The translations under genes were made by a program, and so were the position numbers. This document shows positions 1 through 8,845 of a DNA stretch of 64,000 bases, one piece after another. Position 1 is the first letter of the stretch, and every line of letters starts with the position of its first letter. Under the pieces are notes generated by a model. That model searched no databases. It had not been told where the DNA came from and worked only from the letters and a program-made list of their open reading frames with translations. This stretch comes from Desulfospira sp963664655. Lineage in GTDB: Bacteria; Desulfobacterota; Desulfobacteria; Desulfobacterales; Desulfobacteraceae. The stretch lies in assembly GCA_963664655.2 (NCBI GenBank), contig OY761554.1, forward strand, positions 4,402,001 to 4,466,000, in the 5' to 3' direction.

Positions 1-728
1 AGGCGTTCTTGAAAAAAGGGCTGGCTTCCATTGAACGACAGCTGCCAAAAGATGCGGATAAAGCACAGATATTGGACCGGATTTCCGGCCGGTGCGACTT
101 TGAATCCTTTGGAAAATGTGATCTGGTCATTGAAGCGGTTACAGAAAACCTGGCACTAAAAAAGCAGATTTTTGCCACGCTCGATAACATCTGCCCGGGT
201 CATGCCATTCTGGCATCCAACACCTCGGTGCTGCCCGTCATTGAAATGGCCTCTGCCACGGGAAGGCCCCATAAGGTCATGGGCACCCACTTTCTGACCC
301 CGCCCCAGGTTATCCCCTTGCTTGAGATTGTTCAGACCCTGGCCACGGGCATGGAGGAGCTTGAAACCATGCGCCGGTTCGGGGAAGCCATCGGCAAAAA
401 GGTGGCGGTCTCAAAGGACCGGCCCGGATTTATCGTCAACCGGATCCTGACCCCCATCCTTTTGAATGCCGTCCGGCTCCATGAAGAAGGCACCGGAAGC
501 ATGGCGGATATCGAAACCGCCGTAAAAGACGGTCTTGGCCTTCCCATGGGCCCGTTCAAATTATTGGATCTTATCGGGCTTGATACCATCCAAAAGGGAA
601 CCACGGCCATGTACAACGAACTTAACGATCCCCAGTACGCCTGCCCGGTTACCATCAGCCGGATGGTATCTGCCGGCTGGCTGGGGCGAAAATCCGGTAA
701 AGGATTTTACGAATACCGGAAGAAATGA
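1..728 (+). CDS. 3-hydroxyacyl-CoA dehydrogenase, partial (N-terminus outside window)
   Basis: NAD-dependent oxidation of a 3-hydroxyacyl-CoA to 3-oxoacyl-CoA in beta-oxidation. The reading frame is open from base 3 and the Rossmann GxGxxG motif lies upstream of the window, so about 45 residues are missing. The visible part has the DLVIEAVTEN segment, the SNTSVLP segment, the catalytic GTHFLTPP histidine region and the C-terminal DRPGFIVNRIL helix with a GWLGRKSGKGFY ending, all typical of the 3-hydroxybutyryl-CoA dehydrogenase family. A paralogue lies at 10062-10922. The TetR gene starts 9 bp after its stop, so this gene probably ends an upstream part of the same fatty-acid-type operon. The exact chain-length specificity cannot be read from sequence. 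Confidence 0.93.
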   Translation, partial: AFLKKGLASIERQLPKDADKAQILDRISGRCDFESFGKCDLVIEAVTENLALKKQIFATLDNICPGHAILASNTSVLPVIEMASATGRPHKVMGTHFLTPPQVIPLLEIVQTLATGMEELETMRRFGEAIGKKVAVSKDRPGFIVNRILTPILLNAVRLHEEGTGSMADIETAVKDGLGLPMGPFKLLDLIGLDTIQKGTTAMYNELNDPQYACPVTISRMVSAGWLGRKSGKGFYEYRKK

Positions 729-737
729 TGAAGATAA

Positions 738-1397
738 ATGAGTGATCAAAAACAAACATTTTTAGACCGATGGGATGAACATGTTCACCGGTTGATCCAT
801 GTAACGGCCAAGAAGGCTGATGCCGTTGATGTAAAGCACCAGCAGATTGTTGAAGGGGCCTGTAAGGTCTTTTTTGAAAAAGGGTTTCACCCCGCCTCCA
901 TCCGGGAAATTGCCAAAGCCAGCGGGATGTCCATGGGGCAGATGTACCACTACATCTCATCAAAGGATGATGTCCTGTTTCTCATTCACCGGCATTCCCA
1001 GATTATCTGGCACAAGCATTTGACCGATGCCAATCTGGATGCCTGTGAAAACCCCATCAAAAAAATGGAAAAGGCCCTGGAAAAATCCATTGAGTTTCTC
1101 TTTGACAATAAGGACCTGTTTCAGCTGATCTATACCGAGAGCAAATACTTAAGCAGCGAACACCTCAAGGTGGTGCTGGAAATGGATGAAAAAAATGTCA
1201 CCGGGTTCTGGTGTGATCTGGTGGGCGAAGTGTTCGAATACAAGGGAATTCAGGAAGATGTAAAACTTGCCGGCAACGTCGTGGCATACAACCTGGTCTT
1301 TGTGGCCTTAAGGGGCTGGAACTTAAAAGACAAACCCAAACAGCAGATTATTGATTCTTTGGGTGCGTTTGTACTCAAAGGCCTGGGCCTTCCTTAA
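738..1397 (+). CDS. TetR/AcrR family transcriptional regulator
   Basis: 219-residue one-component repressor. The DNA-binding domain is at about residues 37-83, with the typical FFEKGFHPASIREIAKASGMSMG helix-turn-helix run split around a glycine and the following YHYISSKDDVL segment. The C-terminal two thirds form the all-helical ligand-binding domain. It sits between beta-oxidation genes, 9 bp behind a 3-hydroxyacyl-CoA dehydrogenase and 104 bp before an acyl-CoA ligase. By analogy with other TetR regulators of acid degradation it probably senses an acyl-CoA and controls this operon. That role is inferred from position; no operator palindrome was confirmed. Confidence 0.9.
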   Translation: MSDQKQTFLDRWDEHVHRLIHVTAKKADAVDVKHQQIVEGACKVFFEKGFHPASIREIAKASGMSMGQMYHYISSKDDVLFLIHRHSQIIWHKHLTDANLDACENPIKKMEKALEKSIEFLFDNKDLFQLIYTESKYLSSEHLKVVLEMDEKNVTGFWCDLVGEVFEYKGIQEDVKLAGNVVAYNLVFVALRGWNLKDKPKQQIIDSLGAFVLKGLGLP

Positions 1398-1501
1398 AGG
1401 GGCACCGGGCGCCGGCTTCAACAGCGGTGTATTAAGCAAAAATATATTGTCTATTCAAGGTATTATGGAGGCTTTTCACAAAACAGGATAAAGGAATAAA
1501 C

Positions 1502-3157
1502 ATGGGCACCCCGATTAACCGCGTCAGGCAACCGCTTGTTAAGACTGAGTTCGAAGTTGAAAAACCCGTATCAGAGTACATCAGGGACTGGGCACTGTTT
1601 AACCCCGAAAGAATTGCGTTGCGATACTATGGCTGGGACATGACCTATGCCGGGCTCGACGAGGCCGTCAACCGGTTTGCCAATGGACTGATTGACCTTG
1701 GCCTTGAAAAGGGGGACCGGGTAGCCCTGTATTTACAGAACTGTCCGCAATTTGTCATCAGTTTCTTTGGCATCATGAGGGCCGGCGGGGTGGTGGTTTC
1801 CTTAAACCCCATGTTCAAGCAGGGAGAACTTGAATTTGAAATCAACGATGCCGGTGCGGGCATTCTGGTGGCCCATGACTACCTGTATCCGGAAGTGCTG
1901 AAAATCAAAGACAGCGTGGGGCTTGAGCATGCCATTTTATGCTCTCTTTCCGACTATATCCCGAAGTCCCCTGCCCTTCCCCTTCCCGAAGACGCCAGAC
2001 TTCCCAAACAATCTTTTCCGGACACCTTTGATTTTCAAAAATTTATTGAAAATGCGGCCCATGAGCCTGTCTGCCGTATCCATGAGCTGGACGAAGAGCT
2101 GGCCCTGCTCCAATATACCGGCGGAACCACGGGCCTTCCCAAGGGCGCCATGATTTCCCACCATACCCTTGCCTATACCTGTCTTGGGACCATCAGCTGG
2201 TTCAAGCACCGGTACGGGGATGTATTTTTGGGACTGACCCCCTTTTTTCATGTCATGGGCATGCAGCAGCTCATGTGTACGCCCCTGGTGGCCGGGGCCG
2301 AGCTGGTGCTCATGCCCAGGTTTGATCCCGCCATCGCGGCAAAGGCCATTGAAACCTTTGGGGTCACCTTCTGGGTCACCGCCACCACCAGTCTCATCGC
2401 CCTGCTGGAAACCCCCGGTATCGACCAGTATAATTTTTCATCCCTTAGAATTCTGGGCACCGGCGGTACCCCCATCTCCACCACCATCCAGGAAAAAATC
2501 CGGGATCTGTCCCCGAAAACCATCGTGGTGGAAGGATATGGATTAAGCGAGTGCACCTCCCACGGCGGATTCCAATCCCCCGTCATGTGCAAAAAGCCCG
2601 GATACATCGGCATTGCCCAGTTAAACAAGGTCAAGCTCGTGGACCCCAGTGACGGAAAAACCCCGGTGGCCATTGGCGAACAAGGGGAAATCCTCATCAA
2701 AGGCCCCACGGTCATGAAGGGATATTGGAACAATCCCGAAGCCACCTGGAACACCTTAAGGGACGGATGGCTGTTTACCGGGGATTTAGGGATCATGGAC
2801 GAGGACGGGTGGTTCAACATCGTGGGGCGTAAAAAAGAGCTGATCAAATGCTCGGGCTTTTCCGTATTTCCCAGTGAAGTGGAAAACCTGCTTTACCGGA
2901 ACCCGGCCGTGCTGGAGGTGGGGGTTATCGGCGTTCCCGACCCGTACCGGGGAGAAAGCCCCAAGGCCTTTATCGTCCTTAAACCTGAGTATCGGGATGA
3001 GACCACCGAAGAAGAGATCATTGAATGGTGCAAGGACAATATGTCGGCTTATAAACGGCCCCGGGAGGTCACCTTTGTGTCCGATCTGCCCAAAAGCGCG
3101 GCCGGAAAACTTTTAAGGCGTGTACTGACGGAACAAGAAGAAGCACACAATAAGTGA
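1502..3157 (+). CDS. acyl-CoA synthetase (AMP-forming acid-CoA ligase)
   Basis: Activates a carboxylic acid to its CoA thioester using ATP. The 551-residue protein has all ANL-superfamily motifs: the phosphate loop YTGGTTGLPKGA at about 204-215, the GYGLSE adenylate motif near 345, the GWLFTGDLG hinge-side aspartate near 421, and the catalytic lysine in SAAGKLLRR near 534. Length matches fatty-acyl / aryl acid-CoA ligases. The start is ATG with an AAGGAAT Shine-Dalgarno-like run just before it. It precedes a TRAP transporter and a full set of beta-oxidation genes, so it is the likely first intracellular step for the imported acid. The substrate (fatty, dicarboxylic or aromatic acid) is undetermined. 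Confidence 0.92.
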   Translation: MGTPINRVRQPLVKTEFEVEKPVSEYIRDWALFNPERIALRYYGWDMTYAGLDEAVNRFANGLIDLGLEKGDRVALYLQNCPQFVISFFGIMRAGGVVVSLNPMFKQGELEFEINDAGAGILVAHDYLYPEVLKIKDSVGLEHAILCSLSDYIPKSPALPLPEDARLPKQSFPDTFDFQKFIENAAHEPVCRIHELDEELALLQYTGGTTGLPKGAMISHHTLAYTCLGTISWFKHRYGDVFLGLTPFFHVMGMQQLMCTPLVAGAELVLMPRFDPAIAAKAIETFGVTFWVTATTSLIALLETPGIDQYNFSSLRILGTGGTPISTTIQEKIRDLSPKTIVVEGYGLSECTSHGGFQSPVMCKKPGYIGIAQLNKVKLVDPSDGKTPVAIGEQGEILIKGPTVMKGYWNNPEATWNTLRDGWLFTGDLGIMDEDGWFNIVGRKKELIKCSGFSVFPSEVENLLYRNPAVLEVGVIGVPDPYRGESPKAFIVLKPEYRDETTEEEIIEWCKDNMSAYKRPREVTFVSDLPKSAAGKLLRRVLTEQEEAHNK

Positions 3158-3159
3158 AC

Positions 3160-3233
3160 GGGATCTGGGACATGGGACCTGGGATATGGGGAAAAGTGGT
3201 CAGGTCCCCTCCTCAAGTCCCAGATCCCATGTC
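3160..3233 (+). repeat. heptamer-phased inverted repeat between ligase and TRAP gene
   Basis: Low-complexity 7-bp words of the form GGGATCT / GGGACAT / GGGACCT / GGGATAT run from 3160, and their complement returns at 3203-3231 (for example GGATCTGGGAC at 3161-3171 against GTCCCAGATCC at 3217-3227). The transcript could fold into a long imperfect hairpin. There is no clean T-tract, so it is not a classical terminator. Similar blocks occur at 6301 and, as a tandem array, at 35481. Confidence 0.75.
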
Positions 3234-3417
3234 TAAAAAAGGAAAGGAGGTGAACTGCCATTGATGAACGTCTCGCCTGGCTGATCTGATGCCGGGGACA
3301 GGACAAATGCGTTACAGGATCTCAAAAATTGGTTTTTTGGTGATAGGGCAACCCCTGTGTTTGCCAAAGCCGTTAATGAAAATTTTTACGAACATTTTTA
3401 AAAAAGGGAGAGAATCA

Positions 3418-4425
3418 ATGGTCAAACGTGTGATGGTCATCTTGGTAGCAGTCATTGCCGTGCTTTCGGTAAGTTTTAACGCAGGCGCAAAAACAATCAC
3501 CCTGAAAATTCAGTCCCACCTCATCCCCAAAGACGCTGAACGGGGATTAGGGCCCTTTAGAGATGCGATTGACAAATTGTCCAACGGTGAAATCAAGATC
3601 AAAATTTTTGGCGGCAGTTCCCTTTTTCCCATGAAAGAGGTCTTGGAAGCTGTGGGAAACGGCGCTCTGGACATGGCTGAAATTGCCGAAGGATACTGGC
3701 ATAAAAAAATTCCGGTCAGTGAAGTGGCGGGCATGCCCTTTGCCTTTGAGACCCTGGAAGAGGCCACTGTATTTATGTATAAAAAAGGGTATGCAGAGCT
3801 CTTAAAACAGGAATACGCCAAATTCAATGTTTATCACATCCCTTATGAAGCCTACCCGGTCGGGTTGATGACCAACAAACCCATCAACGGCTTTGCCGAT
3901 GTGGCCGGCTTAAAACTGCGGGCATACGGCGTGATGGCCGAATGGCTCACGGAAATGGGCGCCTCCACCACCTATATCCCGGGCGGAGAGCTTTACACGG
4001 CGCTTGCCACCGGCGTGGTGGACGGGGCTCACTGGGGGGATGCCTATCCCATGTTTATCATGAAATTCCAGGAAGTCCTTAAAAACTACATGCTGCCCGA
4101 TCCCATTGTGGGGGCATGGAACAACCTGATCGTGAACATGGACACCTGGAAAAAACTGACCCCGGTTCACCAGCAGATTATTGAAAAAGCCGCCTTGGCA
4201 CAGGGGTCCCTGCACTCCGCCGACACCCTGATTTTGTCTGAAATCGCCAGAAAGGATATGAACAAAGACTGGAAGGTCAACATCAATACCCTGTCCGATG
4301 AAGAGTTGGAAAAGATGAGAAAGGCGGCCATTGTGGTCTGGGATAAAATTGCCCAGAAAGATCCCCTCAATGCCCAGGCCATCGACATGATGAAAGCGTT
4401 CCTCAAAGATATCGGGCGCATCTAA
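3418..4425 (+). CDS. dctP: TRAP transporter solute-binding protein, DctP type
   Basis: Periplasmic receptor of a tripartite ATP-independent transporter that captures an organic acid. I place the start at ATG 3418, behind AAGGGAGAG, because the first about 23 residues then form a Sec signal peptide (MVKRVMVILVAVIAVLSV, ending near AGAK). The 335-residue length is normal. The body shows the family features: a GPFRDAIDKLSNGEIKI-like N-lobe, GGSSLFPMKEVLEAV, and the VDGAHWG substrate-site region. It is followed by the small and large membrane subunits. Being embedded between an acyl-CoA ligase and beta-oxidation genes suggests a carboxylate substrate oxidised by the operon; C4-dicarboxylate versus another acid cannot be decided. 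Confidence 0.92.
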   Translation: MVKRVMVILVAVIAVLSVSFNAGAKTITLKIQSHLIPKDAERGLGPFRDAIDKLSNGEIKIKIFGGSSLFPMKEVLEAVGNGALDMAEIAEGYWHKKIPVSEVAGMPFAFETLEEATVFMYKKGYAELLKQEYAKFNVYHIPYEAYPVGLMTNKPINGFADVAGLKLRAYGVMAEWLTEMGASTTYIPGGELYTALATGVVDGAHWGDAYPMFIMKFQEVLKNYMLPDPIVGAWNNLIVNMDTWKKLTPVHQQIIEKAALAQGSLHSADTLILSEIARKDMNKDWKVNINTLSDEELEKMRKAAIVVWDKIAQKDPLNAQAIDMMKAFLKDIGRI

Positions 4426-4473
4426 ATCATATTTCCTGTGACTTAATTCCCAAAAACTTCGAGGGGTGAGGTA

Positions 4474-4980
4474 ATGTTAGACAGTATATTGAAGCTGATC
4501 GACACCATCAGTGAATGGTCCGGCAAGGCGGTCAGCATGCTCATTTTTGTGTTGGCGGTGATCGTGGGGTATGAGGTGGTGGCCCGGTATGTGTTTAAAA
4601 GTCCCACCTTATGGGCCCACGAACTTTCCACCATGATGTTCGGCACCTTTATTATTATCGGCGGGGCCTATACGGCCTATGAACAGCTTCATGTCAACAT
4701 GGACCTTGTTCACAAATCCTTGAGCGTGAGAACAAGGGCCCTGCTGGATATGGTCACCTTTTTCATCTCCTTGACGTTTTTGGGAACCCTGGTCTGGGTG
4801 GGCGGCAAAAGCGCTGTCAAATCCGTTAACATTCTGGAACATGCCTCCACCCAGTGGGGGCCCCCCATCTATCCGCTCAAGGTCATGCTGCCTATAGGGG
4901 CCTTTTTACTGCTTCTTCAGGTACTTGCCAAATTCATTCGAGATGCAAGGACGCTTATCAGCGGAAAGGAACAGCACTGA
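4474..4980 (+). CDS. dctQ: TRAP transporter small membrane subunit, DctQ type
   Basis: 168-residue inner-membrane protein with four hydrophobic segments (about 18-38, 52-70, 88-110 and 130-152), the standard topology of DctQ subunits. It carries the family-typical VVARYVF and WAHELSTMMFG segments. It bridges the large DctM channel in the TRAP complex. Its stop codon overlaps the start of dctM (TGA/ATG share base 4980), so translation of the two is probably coupled. GAGGGGTGAGG precedes the ATG. Confidence 0.9.
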   Translation: MLDSILKLIDTISEWSGKAVSMLIFVLAVIVGYEVVARYVFKSPTLWAHELSTMMFGTFIIIGGAYTAYEQLHVNMDLVHKSLSVRTRALLDMVTFFISLTFLGTLVWVGGKSAVKSVNILEHASTQWGPPIYPLKVMLPIGAFLLLLQVLAKFIRDARTLISGKEQH

Positions 4981-6293
4981 TGGAAGTCGGAACCGTAACC
5001 CTGCTCATTTTCTCCTCACTGATCTTAGGCTTGTTAACCGGGCTTCCCCTGGTGTTTATCCTCGGGGGCCTGGCCGTGATCTTTAATTTCATTTTTCTGG
5101 GCCCCAGCACGCTGTTCATGATTTCGTCCACGGCATTCGGCACCATGAACGATTTCATCTTAACCTCCATCCCCTTGTTTGTGTTTATGGGAATTTTGCT
5201 TCAGCACTCGGGCATTGCCGAAGCATTGTTTGACATGATGCACAAATGGGTGGGCGGCATCAAAGGAGGGCTTGCCATCGGCACGATCATCATTTGCACC
5301 TTTTTTGCGGCCATGTCCGGCATCAGCGGTGCGGCCACCGTGACCATGGGGGTTATTGCCCTGCCGGCCATGCTCAAATACAAATATGATGTGAAGATGG
5401 CCTCGGGCAGTATTGCGGCCGGCGGTGCCCTGGGCATATTAATCCCCCCCAGTGTCCTGATGATTATTTACGGCATTTTTGCCGGTGAATCCATTGGGGC
5501 GCTGTTTGCCGGCGGGGTTATTCCGGGCTTTCTGCTGTCCTTGATGTTTATTGCCTATATTGCCATCCGCTGCTGGCTGAATCCTGAAAAGGGCCCTGCC
5601 ATCCCCAAAGCGGAGCGGGCCAGCTGGCCTGAAAAATTTTCGGCCCTCAAGGCCGTGATTCTGCCCATTGCGCTGATTATCCTGGTTTTGGGCGTTATTT
5701 TCAAAGGCATTGCCACCCCGACGGAAGCCGCAGCCATGGGGGCTTTGGGTGCCCTTTTCTGTGCGGCCGTATCCCGGAAACTGACCTGGGGCGTTTTCAA
5801 AGAATCATCTTATCACACCCTGGGACTGTCCTGCATGATCATCTGGATTATTATCGGCGGCTCCTGCCTGACCCGGACCTATACGGCGGTGGGCGCGGTA
5901 GATTTTATCCGGGAACTGGTCAGTGCCCTGCCCGTATCCAAATATTTTATTCTTTTCGGCATTCAAATCACCCTGCTCTTTTTGGGCATGATCCTGGATC
6001 CCGGCGGCATCATCATGATCTGTACCCCGGTGTTTGTCCCGGTTATCAAGAGCCTTGGGTTTGATCCGGTCTGGTTTGGTGTCCTGTTTATCGTCAACAT
6101 GGAGATGTCCTACCTGACACCGCCCTTTGGGTTCAATCTATTTTATTTAAAGAGCATTGTGCCACGAAGTGTGACCATGCTGGATATTTACAAAGCCGTG
6201 ATTCCCTTTGTGGGAATCCAGGCGCTTTGCCTGCTGCTGCTTATTTTATTTCCAAAGCTGGTCACCTGGCTGCCAAGCCTGATCATCAACTAA
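4980..6293 (+). CDS. dctM: TRAP transporter large permease, DctM type
   Basis: 437-residue sodium-coupled permease when started at ATG 4980, which overlaps the stop of dctQ. The longer open frame upstream reads out of frame through dctQ and is not needed. Around twelve hydrophobic segments are present, with family motifs such as SIPLFVFMG, AAMSGISGAATVTMG, GGALGILIPPS and PPFGFNLF near the C-terminus. Together with the two preceding genes it makes a complete TRAP system. It is followed by a heptamer inverted repeat and then enoyl-CoA hydratase in the same direction. Confidence 0.93.
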   Translation: MEVGTVTLLIFSSLILGLLTGLPLVFILGGLAVIFNFIFLGPSTLFMISSTAFGTMNDFILTSIPLFVFMGILLQHSGIAEALFDMMHKWVGGIKGGLAIGTIIICTFFAAMSGISGAATVTMGVIALPAMLKYKYDVKMASGSIAAGGALGILIPPSVLMIIYGIFAGESIGALFAGGVIPGFLLSLMFIAYIAIRCWLNPEKGPAIPKAERASWPEKFSALKAVILPIALIILVLGVIFKGIATPTEAAAMGALGALFCAAVSRKLTWGVFKESSYHTLGLSCMIIWIIIGGSCLTRTYTAVGAVDFIRELVSALPVSKYFILFGIQITLLFLGMILDPGGIIMICTPVFVPVIKSLGFDPVWFGVLFIVNMEMSYLTPPFGFNLFYLKSIVPRSVTMLDIYKAVIPFVGIQALCLLLLILFPKLVTWLPSLIIN

Positions 6294-6300
6294 CGGGAAA

Positions 6301-6385
6301 CGGGACTTGGGATATGGGACCTGGGGTACGGGTAAAAACCGTCAGCCCCCTTCCCCAAGTCCCATATCCCATATCCCAAGTCCCC
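6301..6385 (+). repeat. heptamer-phased inverted repeat between dctM and enoyl-CoA hydratase
   Basis: Heptamers GGGACTT, GGGATAT, GGGACCT, GGGGTAC run from about 6301, and the opposite arm at about 6352-6385 is the complement of the same words. The arms are about 25-33 bp with a loop of roughly 30 bases. It occupies nearly all of the gap and ends 17 bp before the next start codon. It is the same family as the block at 3160. Confidence 0.78.
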
Positions 6386-6401
6386 CAAAAAAGGACCGAC
6401 T

Positions 6402-7172
6402 ATGAGCATCAACGTTACAGATCATGACAACGGCATTCGAATTCTCACCATTGACCGGCCCCCGGTCAATGCCCTCAACGAAGAAACGGTCCAGGCCCTT
6501 CTTGATAATGTGGTGGAAAGCGCATCGGATCCCCATATCCGGGCCATCATTATTACCGGGGAAGGAAAATTTTTTGTGGCCGGTGCCGACGTGGACAAAC
6601 TCCTTGAAGCCGACAGCGGCAAAGCCTGCGACATTGTCCGGGGGGTCAAAGCACTCCATCAGAAGATGCGCAGTGCGCCCCAACCGGTCATTGCCGCCAT
6701 CAATGGCCTGGCTGCCGGCGGCGGCCTGGAACTGGCCATGGCCTGCGATATCCGCATTGCCGCACAAAGTGCCGGCATGGGCCTTCCCGAGGTAACCTTA
6801 GGGGTGCTCCCCGGGGCCGGGGGCACCCAGATGCTGCCCCGGCTCATCGGCATGGGAAAGGCCATGGAACTGATGTTCACCGGCCGTATTATTTCAGCAT
6901 CCCAGGCATTGGCACTGAGGGTGATTGATGACATCGCCTCGACTCAAAGTGCTCTTGAAAAAGCCGTTGATCTGGCAACCGCCATGATCAAAAACGCGCC
7001 CCTGTCCATTGCCCAGATTAAGGCTGCGGCCTGGGACACCCTGTCCCTTTCCCTGGAACAGGGGCTTGAGATGGAAACCAAACGGTTTTCACAGCTGTGT
7101 GATTCACAGGATAAAAATGAGGGCATCAACGCCTTCAAAGAACGGCGCAAGGCGCAATTTCAAGGCAGATAG
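6402..7172 (+). CDS. enoyl-CoA hydratase/isomerase (crotonase family)
   Basis: Hydrates a trans-2-enoyl-CoA to the (S)-3-hydroxyacyl-CoA in beta-oxidation. The 256-residue protein has the CoA-binding oxyanion segments FVAGADVDKL and INGLAAGGGLELAMACD, and both catalytic glutamates of true hydratases: one in GGGLELAM (about 110) and one in LPEVTLGVLPGAGGTQ (about 130). This favours hydratase activity over isomerase-only relatives. The start ATG has AAAAAAGGA upstream. The neighbours are the TRAP permease before and an acyl-CoA dehydrogenase after. Confidence 0.93.
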   Translation: MSINVTDHDNGIRILTIDRPPVNALNEETVQALLDNVVESASDPHIRAIIITGEGKFFVAGADVDKLLEADSGKACDIVRGVKALHQKMRSAPQPVIAAINGLAAGGGLELAMACDIRIAAQSAGMGLPEVTLGVLPGAGGTQMLPRLIGMGKAMELMFTGRIISASQALALRVIDDIASTQSALEKAVDLATAMIKNAPLSIAQIKAAAWDTLSLSLEQGLEMETKRFSQLCDSQDKNEGINAFKERRKAQFQGR

Positions 7173-7250
7173 GTATTGGCTGTTAGCCGTTAGCTTTTGG
7201 ATCCCTTCCGTCAGCTAAATGCTAATGGCTAACAGCTAACGGCCAATATC
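7173..7250 (+). repeat. inverted repeat of GC-TTA heptamers
   Basis: Arms of about 24 bp at 7173-7196 and 7225-7249 are near-complementary and built from 7-base words GCTGTTA, GCCGTTA, GCCATTA and GCATTTA. It starts right after the hydratase stop codon and leaves about 35 bp before the dehydrogenase start. It is a different word family from the GGGACTT blocks but has the same seven-base phasing. Confidence 0.75.
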
Positions 7251-7285
7251 TCTTTTATCTAATTTCATATTGAGGAGTAACTTTC

Positions 7286-8455
7286 ATGGACTTCAACCTA
7301 ACCGACGAACAACGGGATATCAAAAAAGCGGCCAGAAAATTTGCCGAAGGTGAGTTTCCCAAAATCGCAAAAGAATGTGACCGGGAGGAAAAAACCAGTA
7401 TTGAGCTGATCAAAAAGGCCAGTAAACTGGGATTCATCGGCCTGTTCATTGATGAAAAATACGGCGGTGGCGGATACGGGTTTTTAGAAAACGCCCTGGT
7501 CACCGAGGAGTTCTGGCGGGTGGACCCGGGGCTTGGGGGCGCCACCTTATGCCCGTGCTTTGGGGCTGAAATGCTGCTTTTGTTCGGCACTGAGGAACAA
7601 AAGGAAAAATACCTGATTCCCATCTGCAACGGCGAGGCCATCAGCGCTGTGGCCGCGACCGAACCCGATGCCGGAAGCGATGTCCTCTCGGCTTCGACCT
7701 CGGCTGAAAAAACTGACCGGGGCTATCTCGTGAACGGGTCCAAAATGTTTATTTCCAACGGCACCATTGCCGATTGCTTTGTCACCCTGTGCCTGACCCA
7801 CCCGGAAGAAAAGTCCCGCCACCACCGGCACAGCGTGTTGATCATTGATGCCAAAGCACCGGGGGTGGTCTGCAAAAAACTCAAAGGGAAACTGGGCATC
7901 CGGGCCCACGAAACCGCCGAAATCATCTTTAAAGATGTTGAAGTCCCGGAAGAAAACATGATCGGCGAACCCGGGGACGGATTTAAATGCTTTATGGCGT
8001 TTTTTAACCGGTCAAGGGCCTATGTGGCGGCCCAGGGCGTAGGCATCGCCCAGGGGGCGCTGGAAATGGCCATCAACCATGTGACCCAGAGAAAACAGTT
8101 TGGCACGGCCCTGTCCAGTTTCCAGATGGTCCAGGGAAAGCTTGCCGAAATGGCCACCCTCACCGAAGCGGCCCGGAACATGGTCTACAAGGCGGCCTGG
8201 AAGCTGGACAACGGCCAGGCCGAAGAAATGCTGGTGTCCATGGCCAAGTGGTATGCCGGACAGACCGGCGTCAAGGTGGTGGATGAATCCCTTCAGCTTC
8301 ACGGCGGATACGGCTATATGGAAGATTACGATATCAGCCGGTTTTACCGGGACGCCAAAATCGTGGAAATTTACGAGGGCAGCAAGGAGATTGAAAAGCT
8401 GATTATCGCCAAACGGCTGCTGAACCGCAAAGGCTTGAAAGTCATGGGGTGGTAA
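7286..8455 (+). CDS. acyl-CoA dehydrogenase
   Basis: FAD-dependent alpha,beta-dehydrogenation of an acyl-CoA, passing electrons to ETF. The 389 residues match short/medium-chain acyl-CoA dehydrogenases. Visible motifs are AATEPDAGSD and MFISNG (FAD-binding beta domain), RKQFGTALSSFQ (helical C-domain), LHGGYGYM, and the catalytic base Glu364 in EIYEGSKEI. The glutamate position is that of butyryl-/medium-chain enzymes rather than isovaleryl or long-chain types. The start ATG follows TGAGGAG. Electron-transfer flavoprotein genes are not in the window. Confidence 0.94.
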   Translation: MDFNLTDEQRDIKKAARKFAEGEFPKIAKECDREEKTSIELIKKASKLGFIGLFIDEKYGGGGYGFLENALVTEEFWRVDPGLGGATLCPCFGAEMLLLFGTEEQKEKYLIPICNGEAISAVAATEPDAGSDVLSASTSAEKTDRGYLVNGSKMFISNGTIADCFVTLCLTHPEEKSRHHRHSVLIIDAKAPGVVCKKLKGKLGIRAHETAEIIFKDVEVPEENMIGEPGDGFKCFMAFFNRSRAYVAAQGVGIAQGALEMAINHVTQRKQFGTALSSFQMVQGKLAEMATLTEAARNMVYKAAWKLDNGQAEEMLVSMAKWYAGQTGVKVVDESLQLHGGYGYMEDYDISRFYRDAKIVEIYEGSKEIEKLIIAKRLLNRKGLKVMGW

Positions 8456-8534
8456 CCGATACCGATTGCCATCTTGCGCTTGTTCCAGGCCATAAATTCG
8501 AGCAAGAACAATCAGGGCAATCACATGTAAAAAG

Positions 8535-8745
8535 AGAGTCCTGGACAACTGCCAAAGACTTCGGCATTCAAGGTCCGGCCCTCTGTGGTGTTTGGCGTAA
8601 GCCTAACCTCTGTGCCTCTCTGTGGTTTGAAACAAGAAATCCCGAAGGGATTGAATAGTTCTTCTTCAACCTCCCGGTTTGTAAAATTGTGGGCTTCGCC
8701 CACCTTTTTCAATTAACCACAGAGTAGCACAGAGAAACACAGAGC
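8535..8745. repeat. CACAGAG-type interspersed repeat in the 390-bp gap before thiolase
   Basis: The gap 8456-8845 has no credible gene. It contains a block at about 8535-8625 whose reverse complement matches 21968-22052, sharing the core CACAGAGGGCCGGACCTTGAAT, and a second cluster of CACAGAG words near 8715-8745. The block looks like an interspersed non-coding repeat. The operon is interrupted by it, so thiolase may have its own promoter, but none was identified with confidence. Confidence 0.65.
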
Positions 8746-8845
8746 TTCAGTGCTGCGCACTGAAATTGCATTCGGTAAGCTTAAACAGTGGGAAAGTTAC
8801 ATTCAAGAGCAAGAAAAAAACACCTAATTTCAACGAGGAATCCAA

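Noticed and set aside
2248..2847. 199-codon minus-strand frame
   Set aside because: Shadow of the acyl-CoA ligase gene. It has no ribosome site and its composition is that of antisense coding.
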